A stretch of 64,000 nucleotides of DNA from a bacterium (GTDB lineage Bacteria > Spirochaetota > Leptospiria > Leptospirales > Leptonemataceae): NCBI GenBank assembly GCA_024742665.1, contig JANSYA010000001.1, forward strand, positions 1,567,001 through 1,631,000. The letters are read 5' to 3'. Under the pieces are notes generated by a model that was not told the DNA's origin, made no database searches, and saw only the letters and a program-made list of their open reading frames with translations. Of this stretch, positions 1 to 8,696 are shown piece by piece (the first letter of the stretch is position 1; each line of letters starts with the position of its first letter). The position numbers and the translations under genes were made by a program.

Positions 1-322
1 GCAGGGGCTCCAGGCGCAGGAGGTCGGCCAGGGACCGCGCCCGGAAATCTTCCATAATAAGAGCCACGCCGTTTTCATAGGGCTCGACCGAATAGTAGCG
101 CACAATGCCCGAACCCTGCAGGGGGTGAGCGATCTCGAATTCCCGACGCAGGCGGGCCAGATCCCGGGGAGTCGGGCGGCGGGATTTCAGGACCTTGATC
201 AGGACGGGGAGATTGTCCCGCAATCGCTCGCCTCGAAAGATCGTCGAGTTATTGCTTTCGAAAACGGTTTCCAGCGCATTGAAGCCGGGCAGGCGGAGTT
301 GGGTGACGGAATGTTGATTCAC
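1..322 (-). CDS. Serine/threonine protein kinase, N-terminal part of a large sensor kinase (partial)
   Basis: The gene runs off the left edge of the window, so only about 107 N-terminal residues are visible. They begin GTG-NQHSVTQLRLPGF and continue with a glycine-poor nucleotide-binding loop region (ESNNSTIFRGER), the VAIK-like lysine in LIKVLK, an alpha-C-like stretch (LARLRREFEIAHPL) and the hinge-like ALIMEDF. This order is that of the protein kinase fold. The LPGF..LE..FES.NS opening is the one I know from the very large leptospiral proteins that join a Ser/Thr kinase, an AAA ATPase, GAF and histidine kinase parts; the later domains cannot be seen here. The reading frame is closed upstream by a stop at 344-346 and holds no ATG, so GTG at 322 is the only reasonable start. 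No clear ribosome binding site is visible. It lies 98 bp downstream of the nucleotidase gene on the same strand. Confidence 0.75.
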   Translation of the reverse strand, partial: MNQHSVTQLRLPGFNALETVFESNNSTIFRGERLRDNLPVLIKVLKSRRPTPRDLARLRREFEIAHPLQGSGIVRYYSVEPYENGVALIMEDFRARSLADLLRLEPL

Positions 323-420
323 GGAAGTCCAGCGGTCGTAGAATTAGACGAAAGAAAAGCGCATTACGCTCATAGAAACCTAACAAATTTCAGATTTGTA
401 TGTCGCAGGTTTGACCGGTA

Positions 421-1587
421 CTAAGGGGCGCTGCACGCAGGAAAGAATTCCCCTGAGATTGCCGCGCCCCGGGGCCAGGATTCGTTGCCTCTGGTGATCC
501 GGTCAAATCCTGTCTCTTCCAGCAGCACGCTCTGATAGGCGTATAAATAGCAGCGCCGCTTTAGATATTTACTGGTGCGCTCCTGCTCGGTCAGCTTGCG
601 TTCGGCGCACACCCGGCGGCCGAAGTGTAGTAACTCCGACAGGGAGACCTTTGATTGGTCCATCCCGGCGAAGACCGCCCGCCAGGAAGAACCCAGACCG
701 AAGAGCCGGCCCGCATCGTCACCGGCATCCCGGGCGCCGGCCGCGGCTTTCGTGAGACTCTTCGCCGCCGCGTCGGAAAATACGGCGCGGCGAATTGCCG
801 CGCGACAGTCGTCGAAATCCGTCTGGCCGTCCGGCGCTCCGAAAGGATAGCACCGGGCCAGCTGCGGATCCGACTGCAGACTTTCGAAGGCTTTGTTGAT
901 GCCGATCGGCAGGCTGATCGACTCAATCGCCTGGCTGTCCGGGCCGCCGGCGAACTGCACGCTGGCTCCGCCGGTTTCCAGAATCGCGTGCGAAGAGCTC
1001 TCTTCGATTTCCCGCATCGCCAGCCAGGCCAGCCGCCCCTCGTCGCTGCCGCTCAGCACCGCAACGCCGCTCGCTTCGATGTTATGTTTCAGCTCTGAGC
1101 TCAGCGCCTGCACAATCGCGGCGCGGCGTTCGGCGGGCACCTGGCGAAAGCCGCCCGTGCCGAGCAACACCGCTCCCTGCAGGCGTTCGATGATGGCCGG
1201 CGCGAGGGATTGCTCCAGGCCCCGGGCCAGAGCCGTGGCCGCCCCGGCGGGGGGCAGCGTGGCAAGGCCGGGCGAGTCCGGAATCGACTGGCAGGTGCCC
1301 GCGCCGGTCGATTGGCCTGCGGTTCGCGCTTCAGGAGCATGGCAGGCGCAGGCCTGCGAATCAGTGTCGCAGCTACGCTGAATTTCGAAGAGGCACAGTC
1401 GCGTTCCAGAGCTGCCCGCGTCGATCACCAGATGCAGCGGACCGTCGTCCGGTTTCGGCTGGCAGCCGCCGCTCGCAAGAGTACAGCCGGCGGTCAGCAG
1501 AGCCGCCGCGAATTGCATGAGCGATCGTCGGCGCGGGCCGGGTTCAGAATTTCCGCTGCGCCTGCGCCGGATCAGTGAAAGAGCCAT
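421..1587 (-). CDS. GDA1/CD39-family nucleoside phosphatase (apyrase-like), exported
   Basis: A 388-residue protein with the apyrase conserved regions in order: DAGSSGTR (residues 56-63, phosphate-binding ACR1), GTGGFR (ACR2), SGSDEG with the likely catalytic glutamate (ACR3), ETGGASVQF (ACR4) and GLGSSWRAVF near the ACR5 position. Family members hydrolyse nucleoside tri- and diphosphates and are usually extracytoplasmic. The N-terminus carries RRRSL followed by a hydrophobic stretch and two cysteines (C35, C42), which looks like a Tat-type signal with a loose spirochaetal lipobox. Anchoring as a lipoprotein is therefore an inference. I chose ATG at 1587; the frame stays open to 1893 but that extension overlaps the divergent cyclase gene and is Arg-rich noise. 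Bacterial members of this mainly eukaryotic family are uncommon; the Legionella enzyme Lpg1905 is the best-known example. Confidence 0.85.
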   Translation of the reverse strand: MALSLIRRRRSGNSEPGPRRRSLMQFAAALLTAGCTLASGGCQPKPDDGPLHLVIDAGSSGTRLCLFEIQRSCDTDSQACACHAPEARTAGQSTGAGTCQSIPDSPGLATLPPAGAATALARGLEQSLAPAIIERLQGAVLLGTGGFRQVPAERRAAIVQALSSELKHNIEASGVAVLSGSDEGRLAWLAMREIEESSSHAILETGGASVQFAGGPDSQAIESISLPIGINKAFESLQSDPQLARCYPFGAPDGQTDFDDCRAAIRRAVFSDAAAKSLTKAAAGARDAGDDAGRLFGLGSSWRAVFAGMDQSKVSLSELLHFGRRVCAERKLTEQERTSKYLKRRCYLYAYQSVLLEETGFDRITRGNESWPRGAAISGEFFPACSAP

Positions 1588-1666
1588 ATGTGAACGGGAT
1601 CCGCGCCCCCGTCTGCGGCCAGTAAAAATCGAGATTAATTGATTGTAAGCGGAACGCAGGGTTCGT

Positions 1667-3865
1667 TTGCTACGTCCTGTGCGTGTGCGGTATCTTGTGC
1701 GCCAGCGATGCTTTGTGACGGGGGTTGCGCTGATTCTGGGCCTCTGCCTGTGGGCGGGCTGCGGAAGTCGGCCAGGTGCGCACGGCGATCCAGGCGACGG
1801 CGAAGCTGAAGAGAGGGCGCTGCCTGGCCTGGTCGGGGCCGTCGGCGGTAGCGAGCGCGTCCGGCTGCGCGCTCCGAATCTTTTGATTCGCACGCAGCCC
1901 GGCGTCGCTGTCGGAACCTGTCGCGCCGGTCAGGACGGCTGGCGACCGTACGTCGCGGCGAGCGGCGCCGCGGGACCCACCGCGGGATGGGAACGTATCT
2001 TTCCCCGCACCGAATTCGAGCTTTGCTACGTACTGGATGAGGCTGTGCTCGAAGTTCTGCCGCCGCATCCTTCGCTGTTTATCGGCCGGCTGTGGGCGGC
2101 CTTTGAAATCTACGCCGATGATCGCCTGGTCTATCGCGGCGCGCGGCCGGGCGAGGCCATGCATTTCAGCTGGCATCTGGTCGTGCTGCCGGAAGCCGCG
2201 CCGCCCCGCCAGATACTGATTCGCATCCAGCCGGATCCGGACATTCTCTTTCAACTGCGCGATCTGTACATTGGCGGCGAAAGCGCGCACGTCTTCGCGG
2301 TGCTGCGCAGCCAGGTCGATCGCTTCAGTCTGGGCGTCTTTTTTTGTTTGATTGGATTGTTTACGATTGCCTTGAGTATCGTTCGCTACGGCGAGCGCAC
2401 TTCGATCCTTTCGTTTAACGTGTTAAGCTTTGCGATCGGCGCCTTTACGATTTCTTTGAGCGACTACAGTCGTTTGCTGTACGACCGCCCGGACTTCTGG
2501 TTGCAGGTTTCGTTTTTCAGTCTCTTCGTCATTCCCGTCGCCCTGGGTGTTTTGACCGAACAGGTGCTGGGATCGCGCTTTCGCAAAATCGTCCGGGTGC
2601 TCTGGGTGACTCATCTGCTGCACGCGGCGCTCTTTCTTGTGGCCTTCGCGTTCACCGGTTTGCGCTACCAGGCCTGGCTGGTGATCTCGGTCTTCGGCAT
2701 GGCGTTGATTTCCCTGGCCGTGTTTTCCGCCGGCGCTTTGCGTCAGGCCTGGCACGGCAGTCCGGGCACGCGGATTTATACATTGGGTTTTTTCGCGCTG
2801 GTCGTCACCTGCACGTACGACATCGCGGGCGGCTATCTGGGGCGTTTGCACTGGGAACGTTATACCTTCCACTGGGGCATGCTCGCTTTTATATTTTCGT
2901 TGGGTTATGTGCTCGAACGGCGCTTCGCCCTGGCCCGCAGGGCCTTTCGCCGCCACGCCGCGGATCTGGAAGTCGCCAACCGCAAACTCGGCGATACCAA
3001 CGACGCCTACGCCCGCTTTGTGCCGGCCGAGTTTATGCGTTTTCTCGGCAAAGATGAAATCACCGCGGTCGCTCTCGGGGATAACAAAGAGATGCGGCTG
3101 ACGATCATGGTCACCGACATCCACAGCTTTACGACCCTCAGCGAACAGATGACCCCGGGGGAAAACTTCGACTTCGTAAATTCATACTTTAAAAGACTGG
3201 CGCCGATCATTCGCGAACACCACGGCTTTATTATGAAATACATGGGCGACGGGGTGATGGCGCTCTTCGCCGGCGGCCCGGAGACCGCGATCGAGGCGGC
3301 GCTGGAAATCCAGCACGCATTGATCGAATACAACGCGGAGCGCGTCGAGCTGGGCCGCATTCCCGTCCAAACCGGCATCGGCCTGCACACGGGCACCGTC
3401 CGTCTGGGAGTCATCGGCCAGGCCGAGCGCATGCAGGGGGACGTGATGTCCGACGCGGCGAATCTCGCGGCGCGCATGGAGGGCCTGACGAAGATGTACG
3501 GAGCGCGCATCGTTTTTTCCGAAGAAACTCTCGTCGCTTTAGACGATCCGACCGTGTACAGCTATCGCTTTCTCGACTGTGTGCTGGTGAAAGGTAAAAA
3601 GCAGCCGGTATCCGTGATCGAACTTTTACAGGAGTACGCCGACGCCGAAGCCGGTCTAAAGATTATGACCCGCACCGATTTCGAGCGGGGACTGAGTCAC
3701 TATCTGGCGCGGGATTTCGAAGCGGCCTGCGAATCTTTTCACACGGTGCTGGCGCTGAATCCCGGAGACCGGGCGGCGCGTCTGTACCTCGATCGCTCCG
3801 AATTTTACGCCGAGCACGGCACGCCGCCGGACTGGGAAGGGGTGGAAGTCATTGACCAGAAGTGA
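1667..3865 (+). CDS. Membrane-bound class III adenylate/guanylate cyclase with 7TM-DISM-type sensor
   Basis: About 732 residues. The N-terminus has a lipoprotein-like signal (LILGLCLWAGC), followed by an extracytoplasmic beta-rich domain to about residue 220 and seven hydrophobic helices (about 225-420), the layout of 7TMR-DISM receptors. A short linker leads to a class III cyclase domain: VTDIHSFTTLSEQ with the first metal aspartate, YMGDGVMALF with the second, GIGLHTGTVRLG, and SDAANLAARME in the dimerisation/transition-state region. The last 80 residues look like a TPR-type helical tail. It would make cAMP or cGMP in response to an external ligand. No ATG exists near the 5' end; TTG 1667 is the longest option, and GTG 1679, 1697 or 1715 would keep the signal peptide. 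It is divergent from the apyrase gene and overlaps the next gene by 14 bp. Confidence 0.88.
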   Translation: MLRPVRVRYLVRQRCFVTGVALILGLCLWAGCGSRPGAHGDPGDGEAEERALPGLVGAVGGSERVRLRAPNLLIRTQPGVAVGTCRAGQDGWRPYVAASGAAGPTAGWERIFPRTEFELCYVLDEAVLEVLPPHPSLFIGRLWAAFEIYADDRLVYRGARPGEAMHFSWHLVVLPEAAPPRQILIRIQPDPDILFQLRDLYIGGESAHVFAVLRSQVDRFSLGVFFCLIGLFTIALSIVRYGERTSILSFNVLSFAIGAFTISLSDYSRLLYDRPDFWLQVSFFSLFVIPVALGVLTEQVLGSRFRKIVRVLWVTHLLHAALFLVAFAFTGLRYQAWLVISVFGMALISLAVFSAGALRQAWHGSPGTRIYTLGFFALVVTCTYDIAGGYLGRLHWERYTFHWGMLAFIFSLGYVLERRFALARRAFRRHAADLEVANRKLGDTNDAYARFVPAEFMRFLGKDEITAVALGDNKEMRLTIMVTDIHSFTTLSEQMTPGENFDFVNSYFKRLAPIIREHHGFIMKYMGDGVMALFAGGPETAIEAALEIQHALIEYNAERVELGRIPVQTGIGLHTGTVRLGVIGQAERMQGDVMSDAANLAARMEGLTKMYGARIVFSEETLVALDDPTVYSYRFLDCVLVKGKKQPVSVIELLQEYADAEAGLKIMTRTDFERGLSHYLARDFEAACESFHTVLALNPGDRAARLYLDRSEFYAEHGTPPDWEGVEVIDQK

Positions 3866-4217
3866 ATACGACGCGTCCGAAGAAGACGCCGCCGCCGTCG
3901 CGGCCGAAAATCAAACGACTGCGGCCGGCGCGGCGGGTCCCCGGGAGTGCTGTCTGGATGCGAACAATCGCACGCCGCTCGAAGAGTACGGTCCCGGTCG
4001 GTTTCGGTATCGCTGCGATATATGCGAACGGGAATTCTTTTTAACGCGCATGTACTTCGATGATACCTGCATCGAACCCATGGACTACGAACTCTGGCGC
4101 TCCGCCGCACCCGGCGAAAGTCCCGGCGACGTCGAGCTCAGCGAATACATCATGAATCGCAAGCCGTACTACGCGCGCAATATAGCGGCGGCGGGTTCCT
4201 TTCAGAGAGTCGATTGA
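3852..4217 (+). CDS. Small hypothetical protein with a possible zinc ribbon
   Basis: A 121-residue protein of unknown function. After an Ala/Glu-rich, probably disordered first 30 residues it has ECC, then RYRCDICEREFF, which could form a zinc knuckle, and a Tyr/Asp-rich second half. It starts at TTG 3852 inside the end of the cyclase gene, with GGAAG just upstream, and its TGA overlaps the next gene's TTG by 4 bp. The tight overlaps on both sides suggest translational coupling in one operon with the cyclase and the SGNH-like protein. I do not recognise a family. Confidence 0.6.
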   Translation: MTRSEYDASEEDAAAVAAENQTTAAGAAGPRECCLDANNRTPLEEYGPGRFRYRCDICEREFFLTRMYFDDTCIEPMDYELWRSAAPGESPGDVELSEYIMNRKPYYARNIAAAGSFQRVD

Positions 4218-5437
4218 AGATCGCTCGCGTCATACGATCCGCCGGTTTCGCGGCCGCGAGCACGCTGCTGGCCTGCAACGCGCTGTTGATTCTCGCGCCC
4301 GCCTGGAATCCCTTTACCGACCTGCGCGATCCCGATCGATTACTGTGGCATACGAATATCGCGCAGATTCGCGAGCGCAGTCTGAAGCTGCGCGAAACGG
4401 AGCTGTTGATACTGGGGGACAGCCAGGTGATGAGCGGCATCGTTCCGGCGGTGTTGGATGCGCGATTAAAAACTCCTTCGCTGAATCTCGGAATGCCCTC
4501 GCAGCAGCCGGAAGGTTTGCACGCCCTGGCGCACTTACTCCCGGACGCCGCGTCCGAAGCAGGGGCAGGCCCGCGCCGGGTGCTCGTGAATATCAATCCC
4601 TTCATGTTGTTTCAGTCGCCGGTTACTCAGGCCTTTCGCTACTACTATCGAAGCGAACTCGCGCGCCACGCGCCGGTGACTCTGGAGGGCCCTGAGGATT
4701 CGCCGGCCGGCCCCGGGCAGATTGCGCACCAGCACTTGCTGCGACTGCCGCTCTACGAAGCGAATTATATTCTGGCGCCGCTGCTCGGAATCGGCGAGGC
4801 GGGGCTGTCGTCGTTTACTTTTCAACAGCTGCGCGTTCGTCCCGGGCTTTTACCGGCGGCCGGCTATGAAGGCTATTTGAGCGGCGGCGGACCGGGACCG
4901 ATCGAGCTTGTTGCGGAGCGCCGTGCGGATAGCCGCTGGCTGCGGGATTTTTTAGAACGAAACCGCGGATTCTGGACCTGGAAAGAAATGCAAACTCCGT
5001 CGCCGCGTTTTGACGCGGCGAGCTGTCGCACGGCTGTTCCTCGTTCAGATCTGGACCTTTCGAGGCAGGGTTCGCCCGGAGCGTACGTCTACGCGGCACG
5101 GCCGGCGTCGGTCGAGGCCTATCGTCAGACCCTGGAGCTGCTAACGCACAAAGGCTATCAGATCTGGCTGACGGAAATCCCATTTTCGCCGGCGTACGGC
5201 AATCTGGTGAACAAATCCTTTGTCTATGAAATGCTCGCCCGGGCCCGGAGTGAAATTCTGGAGGGGCTTACGCGACCTGAGGCCGTGCGCGTCATTTCTT
5301 ATTCGCATGAGTCGGACGCCGGGATCGCCGCCCTGAGAGAAGCCCGCTATTTTCACGATCTGACTCACCTGTCCGCCTGCGGCGCCGGCCACTATACGCG
5401 TTGGCTGGCGGGCGAAATGGCGCGTCGCGGCTTGTAG
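4214..5437 (+). CDS. SGNH-hydrolase-like surface protein (DUF1574/AlgX-J-like)
   Basis: A 407-residue protein starting at TTG in a TTGA overlap with the upstream gene. An N-terminal hydrophobic segment (about residues 8-28) would anchor or export it. It then shows LLILGDSQVMSG, an SGNH block I-like GDS motif with the presumed nucleophilic serine, and near the C-terminus DLTHLS, a D-x-x-H pair in the place expected for the catalytic Asp/His. This arrangement is known from AlgJ/AlgX/DltD-like acyl-transfer proteins and from leptospiral DUF1574 proteins, which normally work with an MBOAT acyltransferase. No MBOAT gene is in this window. O-acetylation of a surface glycan is plausible but inferred. 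Confidence 0.65.
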   Translation: MKIARVIRSAGFAAASTLLACNALLILAPAWNPFTDLRDPDRLLWHTNIAQIRERSLKLRETELLILGDSQVMSGIVPAVLDARLKTPSLNLGMPSQQPEGLHALAHLLPDAASEAGAGPRRVLVNINPFMLFQSPVTQAFRYYYRSELARHAPVTLEGPEDSPAGPGQIAHQHLLRLPLYEANYILAPLLGIGEAGLSSFTFQQLRVRPGLLPAAGYEGYLSGGGPGPIELVAERRADSRWLRDFLERNRGFWTWKEMQTPSPRFDAASCRTAVPRSDLDLSRQGSPGAYVYAARPASVEAYRQTLELLTHKGYQIWLTEIPFSPAYGNLVNKSFVYEMLARARSEILEGLTRPEAVRVISYSHESDAGIAALREARYFHDLTHLSACGAGHYTRWLAGEMARRGL

Positions 5438-5513
5438 CCGGCTCTTCAAGAACGCAAGCGGCGGACAAAAACGTTTTGCCGTACAACCGGCGGCGGAGTA
5501 CACGGAACTCTGT

Positions 5514-8500
5514 ATGGATATGTTTGCCGGCCGGTCCGTCCGCGTTCTTTTTTGTTTTCTATTCGCCCTCAGCCTGGGGGCCACCGGTCTGCAGGCGCAG
5601 CTCGTTCCGCAGCCGAACCCCGCTATGCGCACTCTGCATACGGAGCATTTTCAAGTGCACTTCCCCGAAGGGCAGGGGGCGATGGCCCGGCGTACGGCGC
5701 GCATCGCGGAACGCATTCACGCCGAGCTTGAACCGGAATACGATTCCGGAGCGGATAATACGCACATCGTGCTGGTGTTTTCCACCGACGTCGTAAACGC
5801 CTTCGCCACGCCCCAGGGCATCGACCAGATCGTACTGTTTCTGGACAATCCCCAGCAGGGCACATTCTCCCGCTACGATCTGTGGGCCGAGCTGCTGATT
5901 CGCCATGAGTACGTGCACATTCTTACCCTGCGGCACTGGGGTAAAAAGCAGCCGATCCTGACGGCCTTTCGCGTCATCTTCGGGATTCCACCGAATTTCC
6001 TGTCGCCCTTCGGTCTGATCGAAGGCGCGGCGGTTTACCAGGAATCGAAGAATGGCAAAGGCCGCCTGGAGGATCCGCTGACGGATATGTTTTTCCGTAC
6101 GGCGATTCTGGAAAATCGTTTCCCGACTCTGGCGGAGATCTTCAACGGCTCCCACCGCTGGCCCTTCGGTTCGCTGGGCTATTTGTACGGCGGTCGCTTC
6201 TGGAAATTCGTGGCGGAGAACTACGGCGAAGAGATCCTGTGGGATTACTGGAAGAAAGACGCGGCGCCCTTCTTCGTGGAAGATCGTTTGCGCCCCGCTC
6301 CGGGTCTCGCCCGGATTTACAAAGATTTTCGCGCGGCCGAGACGGAACGATTCCGGACCGAGCTCGCCGAAATTCGAGCCGAGGGCGAAACGCCGTTTAG
6401 TCGATTGACCACCGACGGTTATAATAAAAGTTTTCTGTACATCGGCGAAGACGGCGCTGTAAAATATTTCGCACGCCCCCGGGACAGCATCAGCGGTCTG
6501 TACGCCATCGATGGCCAGGAAGCTCTCGAAGCAGCCGGGGCCGCCGCCTCGACGGCGCAGCCGACCGCCGAAGCGAGTACGACGCACCCGCCGGATCGCC
6601 CCGACGAAGATCCAGTCGATCCCTATCGCGTGCGACGGTCCGACGCCGTGCGCGGTTTCGCCGAAGCCGGCGGCCGCAAAATGTACAGCGAAGCGATGTT
6701 CTTTTTGCCCGGCACGGGATTGCGCTATGAAATGTACGACGGCGAGTACAGTCTATTCTTGAGCCGCCAGTCTCCCGGTCGAAGCATCAGCTTTCCCTCT
6801 CTGAGCAGCGACGGCGGTCGGGTGTACTTCATAACCCGCGATGATAAAAAGCGTTACCTGGTCGCCGCGCAGTTCGATGCGGACGACGATCTGGTCGGCG
6901 AACGCGTCATTCTGGAAACGCCATTTACGGGCTTCGTGCAGTATACCGCCCTGTCTCCGGATGATCGGAGTCTCGTCACGCTCGTGCGGCGCGGCGACGT
7001 CGGCGAAGGCGAGCTGTTGCTTTGCGACGCCCGCACGGCCGACGTGAACGATCCCTCCGGCGCCGGAGCCTGTCGCGTGCTGGTCAGCGGTCCCGGCACC
7101 AAAGTCCAGCCGCGTTTCACGGAGGACGGCGCGAGCGTGATCTTCGCGTCCGACGCGGACGGTATTTATAATCTGTATTCCGTGGAAGTCGCCACCGGAC
7201 GCATCACCCGCATGACTCGCAGTCTGACCGGCGTTTTTTATCCGGCGCCGGCCGCCGACGCCCTGTACGCCCTCGGCTATTTCGGCGAAGGCTACGACGT
7301 CGTGCGCTACCAGTACGCCGATCTACTTGCGGAGCCGGTGAATCTCTTCGCCGGTCCCGCGGTCCCATCCGGAGATCAGGACCCAAACGATCCGAACGCC
7401 GATCCCGCAACATTGGAAAGCTATTTCGGCGAAGCCGGCGGCGATCTGGCAGGCGATCTCCCGGGCGGGAGCGGTGGTCCCGAAGAGTGGGAGGAGTCCG
7501 ACTATATTGCGCCTTTCGCGATTCGGCCGTACGCCCTGGGACTCTTCGGGCCGGTCAGCGCGCTCAACGTGATCGTTGCGGCCCGGGATCCCCTGCTGCG
7601 GCACTTCCTGGTCGCGGCGGTCGGCGCCGCCAGCCCGACTCCGATCGCCTTCGCCGCCTACGACTATTCGCGGTACGCCGTGGGTCTGGGCATGGCCTAT
7701 CAAACGAACTACTGGAAACGCAAGACCACGCCCGGCTGCATCAACGAAGAGGAGCCCCTGCGATTTTTGTGCGATAGCAGCAACGTCTTCTTCGAAGAAG
7801 CTCGCGGCAATGTGCGCTATACCGGCGACTATCGGTTCGCCGATACCCAGATATTGCTGGGATATTCCCACCTGAAACTGCGCAACGCCCGCCGCATTCG
7901 CGCCGTCGAGTACGACGCGCGGGACTTGAACTTAAGCGGACCCACGGCCACCTGGATTCTGGGCGACGTGCAGCGCTTTCCGGAGTCGATCAGTCCGGAG
8001 CTGGGGTGGATCCTCTTCGCGCAAACGGATTATTATACGAAGCCGGAAAGCACCGACCGCCCGGATCAGTACGAGCGCAACGAAGTCGAGTACGGCGTCG
8101 CGGAGGGCGGCCTGTCGCTCTATCTGCCGTCGTTTTGGAGTCACCACGTAAACTATCTGAACGGTTTCGGCTACGGTTCCTACGGTCCCGACCGCGAATT
8201 ACAGAAAGTCCGCCTGAATCGTTTCGTCCGCGGACAGGAGTACGCGAAGTCGCCCGCGGATCACGCGGCGGTCGTATTTACTTACGAATACCGACTGCCT
8301 TTGCTCTGGTGGTCGGAGGCGCTCTTCGGAGCGCGAGCGGGAGCCTTGACTTTAGACGGCGTCGGCATGAGCGTATTCTACGACTACGGCACGGTCTTCG
8401 ATCGCCAGGTCTTTCGCGAAGGCTGGGCCGGCGCTTACGGCCTGAGTTTTTCGTTTTCGTTTAATTTCATCTACCTGAACTTTCCGGAGCTGAAGATCAC

Positions 8501-8696
8501 TTTCGCCCGGGGCACCGGTCCCGCCGGAGAAGGCCAGGTCTACATGTCGTTTAACGCGGAGTTCGGAGCGGGCCCCGCGGTTCATGGCCACGACTCGAAG
8601 CCTTCGCCGGTGCTTGAGCCGTACAACCGCGGTCTGATGGATCGCCGCGCCGCGACCGGGTATTTTCGGGACCGCTGGGCCGGCGGCGTCTTATAA
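5514..8696 (+). CDS. Large exported protein: gluzincin-like metallopeptidase, TolB-like propeller, C-terminal beta-barrel
   Basis: A 1060-residue protein with a signal peptide ending near LQAQ (about residue 29). Residues 130-136 read RHEYVHI, an HExxH zinc site, and E170 in GLIEGAAVY is placed as the third ligand of a gluzincin. Residues of about 290-610 contain repeated WD/TolB-like strands (SLSSDGGRVYFITRDDKK, ALSPDDRSLVTLV, FTEDGASVIFASDADG). The last 380 residues are rich in alternating aromatic strands and end in a pattern typical of an outer-membrane barrel. This order is known from bacterial proteins of unknown substrate placed at the outer membrane. Pro/Asp-rich spacers occur around residues 340-370 and 620-660. 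ATG 5514 has a second ATG two codons later. The stop overlaps the convergent aminotransferase stop by 6 bp. Confidence 0.75.
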   Translation: MDMFAGRSVRVLFCFLFALSLGATGLQAQLVPQPNPAMRTLHTEHFQVHFPEGQGAMARRTARIAERIHAELEPEYDSGADNTHIVLVFSTDVVNAFATPQGIDQIVLFLDNPQQGTFSRYDLWAELLIRHEYVHILTLRHWGKKQPILTAFRVIFGIPPNFLSPFGLIEGAAVYQESKNGKGRLEDPLTDMFFRTAILENRFPTLAEIFNGSHRWPFGSLGYLYGGRFWKFVAENYGEEILWDYWKKDAAPFFVEDRLRPAPGLARIYKDFRAAETERFRTELAEIRAEGETPFSRLTTDGYNKSFLYIGEDGAVKYFARPRDSISGLYAIDGQEALEAAGAAASTAQPTAEASTTHPPDRPDEDPVDPYRVRRSDAVRGFAEAGGRKMYSEAMFFLPGTGLRYEMYDGEYSLFLSRQSPGRSISFPSLSSDGGRVYFITRDDKKRYLVAAQFDADDDLVGERVILETPFTGFVQYTALSPDDRSLVTLVRRGDVGEGELLLCDARTADVNDPSGAGACRVLVSGPGTKVQPRFTEDGASVIFASDADGIYNLYSVEVATGRITRMTRSLTGVFYPAPAADALYALGYFGEGYDVVRYQYADLLAEPVNLFAGPAVPSGDQDPNDPNADPATLESYFGEAGGDLAGDLPGGSGGPEEWEESDYIAPFAIRPYALGLFGPVSALNVIVAARDPLLRHFLVAAVGAASPTPIAFAAYDYSRYAVGLGMAYQTNYWKRKTTPGCINEEEPLRFLCDSSNVFFEEARGNVRYTGDYRFADTQILLGYSHLKLRNARRIRAVEYDARDLNLSGPTATWILGDVQRFPESISPELGWILFAQTDYYTKPESTDRPDQYERNEVEYGVAEGGLSLYLPSFWSHHVNYLNGFGYGSYGPDRELQKVRLNRFVRGQEYAKSPADHAAVVFTYEYRLPLLWWSEALFGARAGALTLDGVGMSVFYDYGTVFDRQVFREGWAGAYGLSFSFSFNFIYLNFPELKITFARGTGPAGEGQVYMSFNAEFGAGPAVHGHDSKPSPVLEPYNRGLMDRRAATGYFRDRWAGGVL

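Noticed and set aside
125..424. Plus-strand frame of 99 codons at the left edge
   Set aside because: The opposite strand encodes a protein kinase start, and this frame shows no coding pattern.
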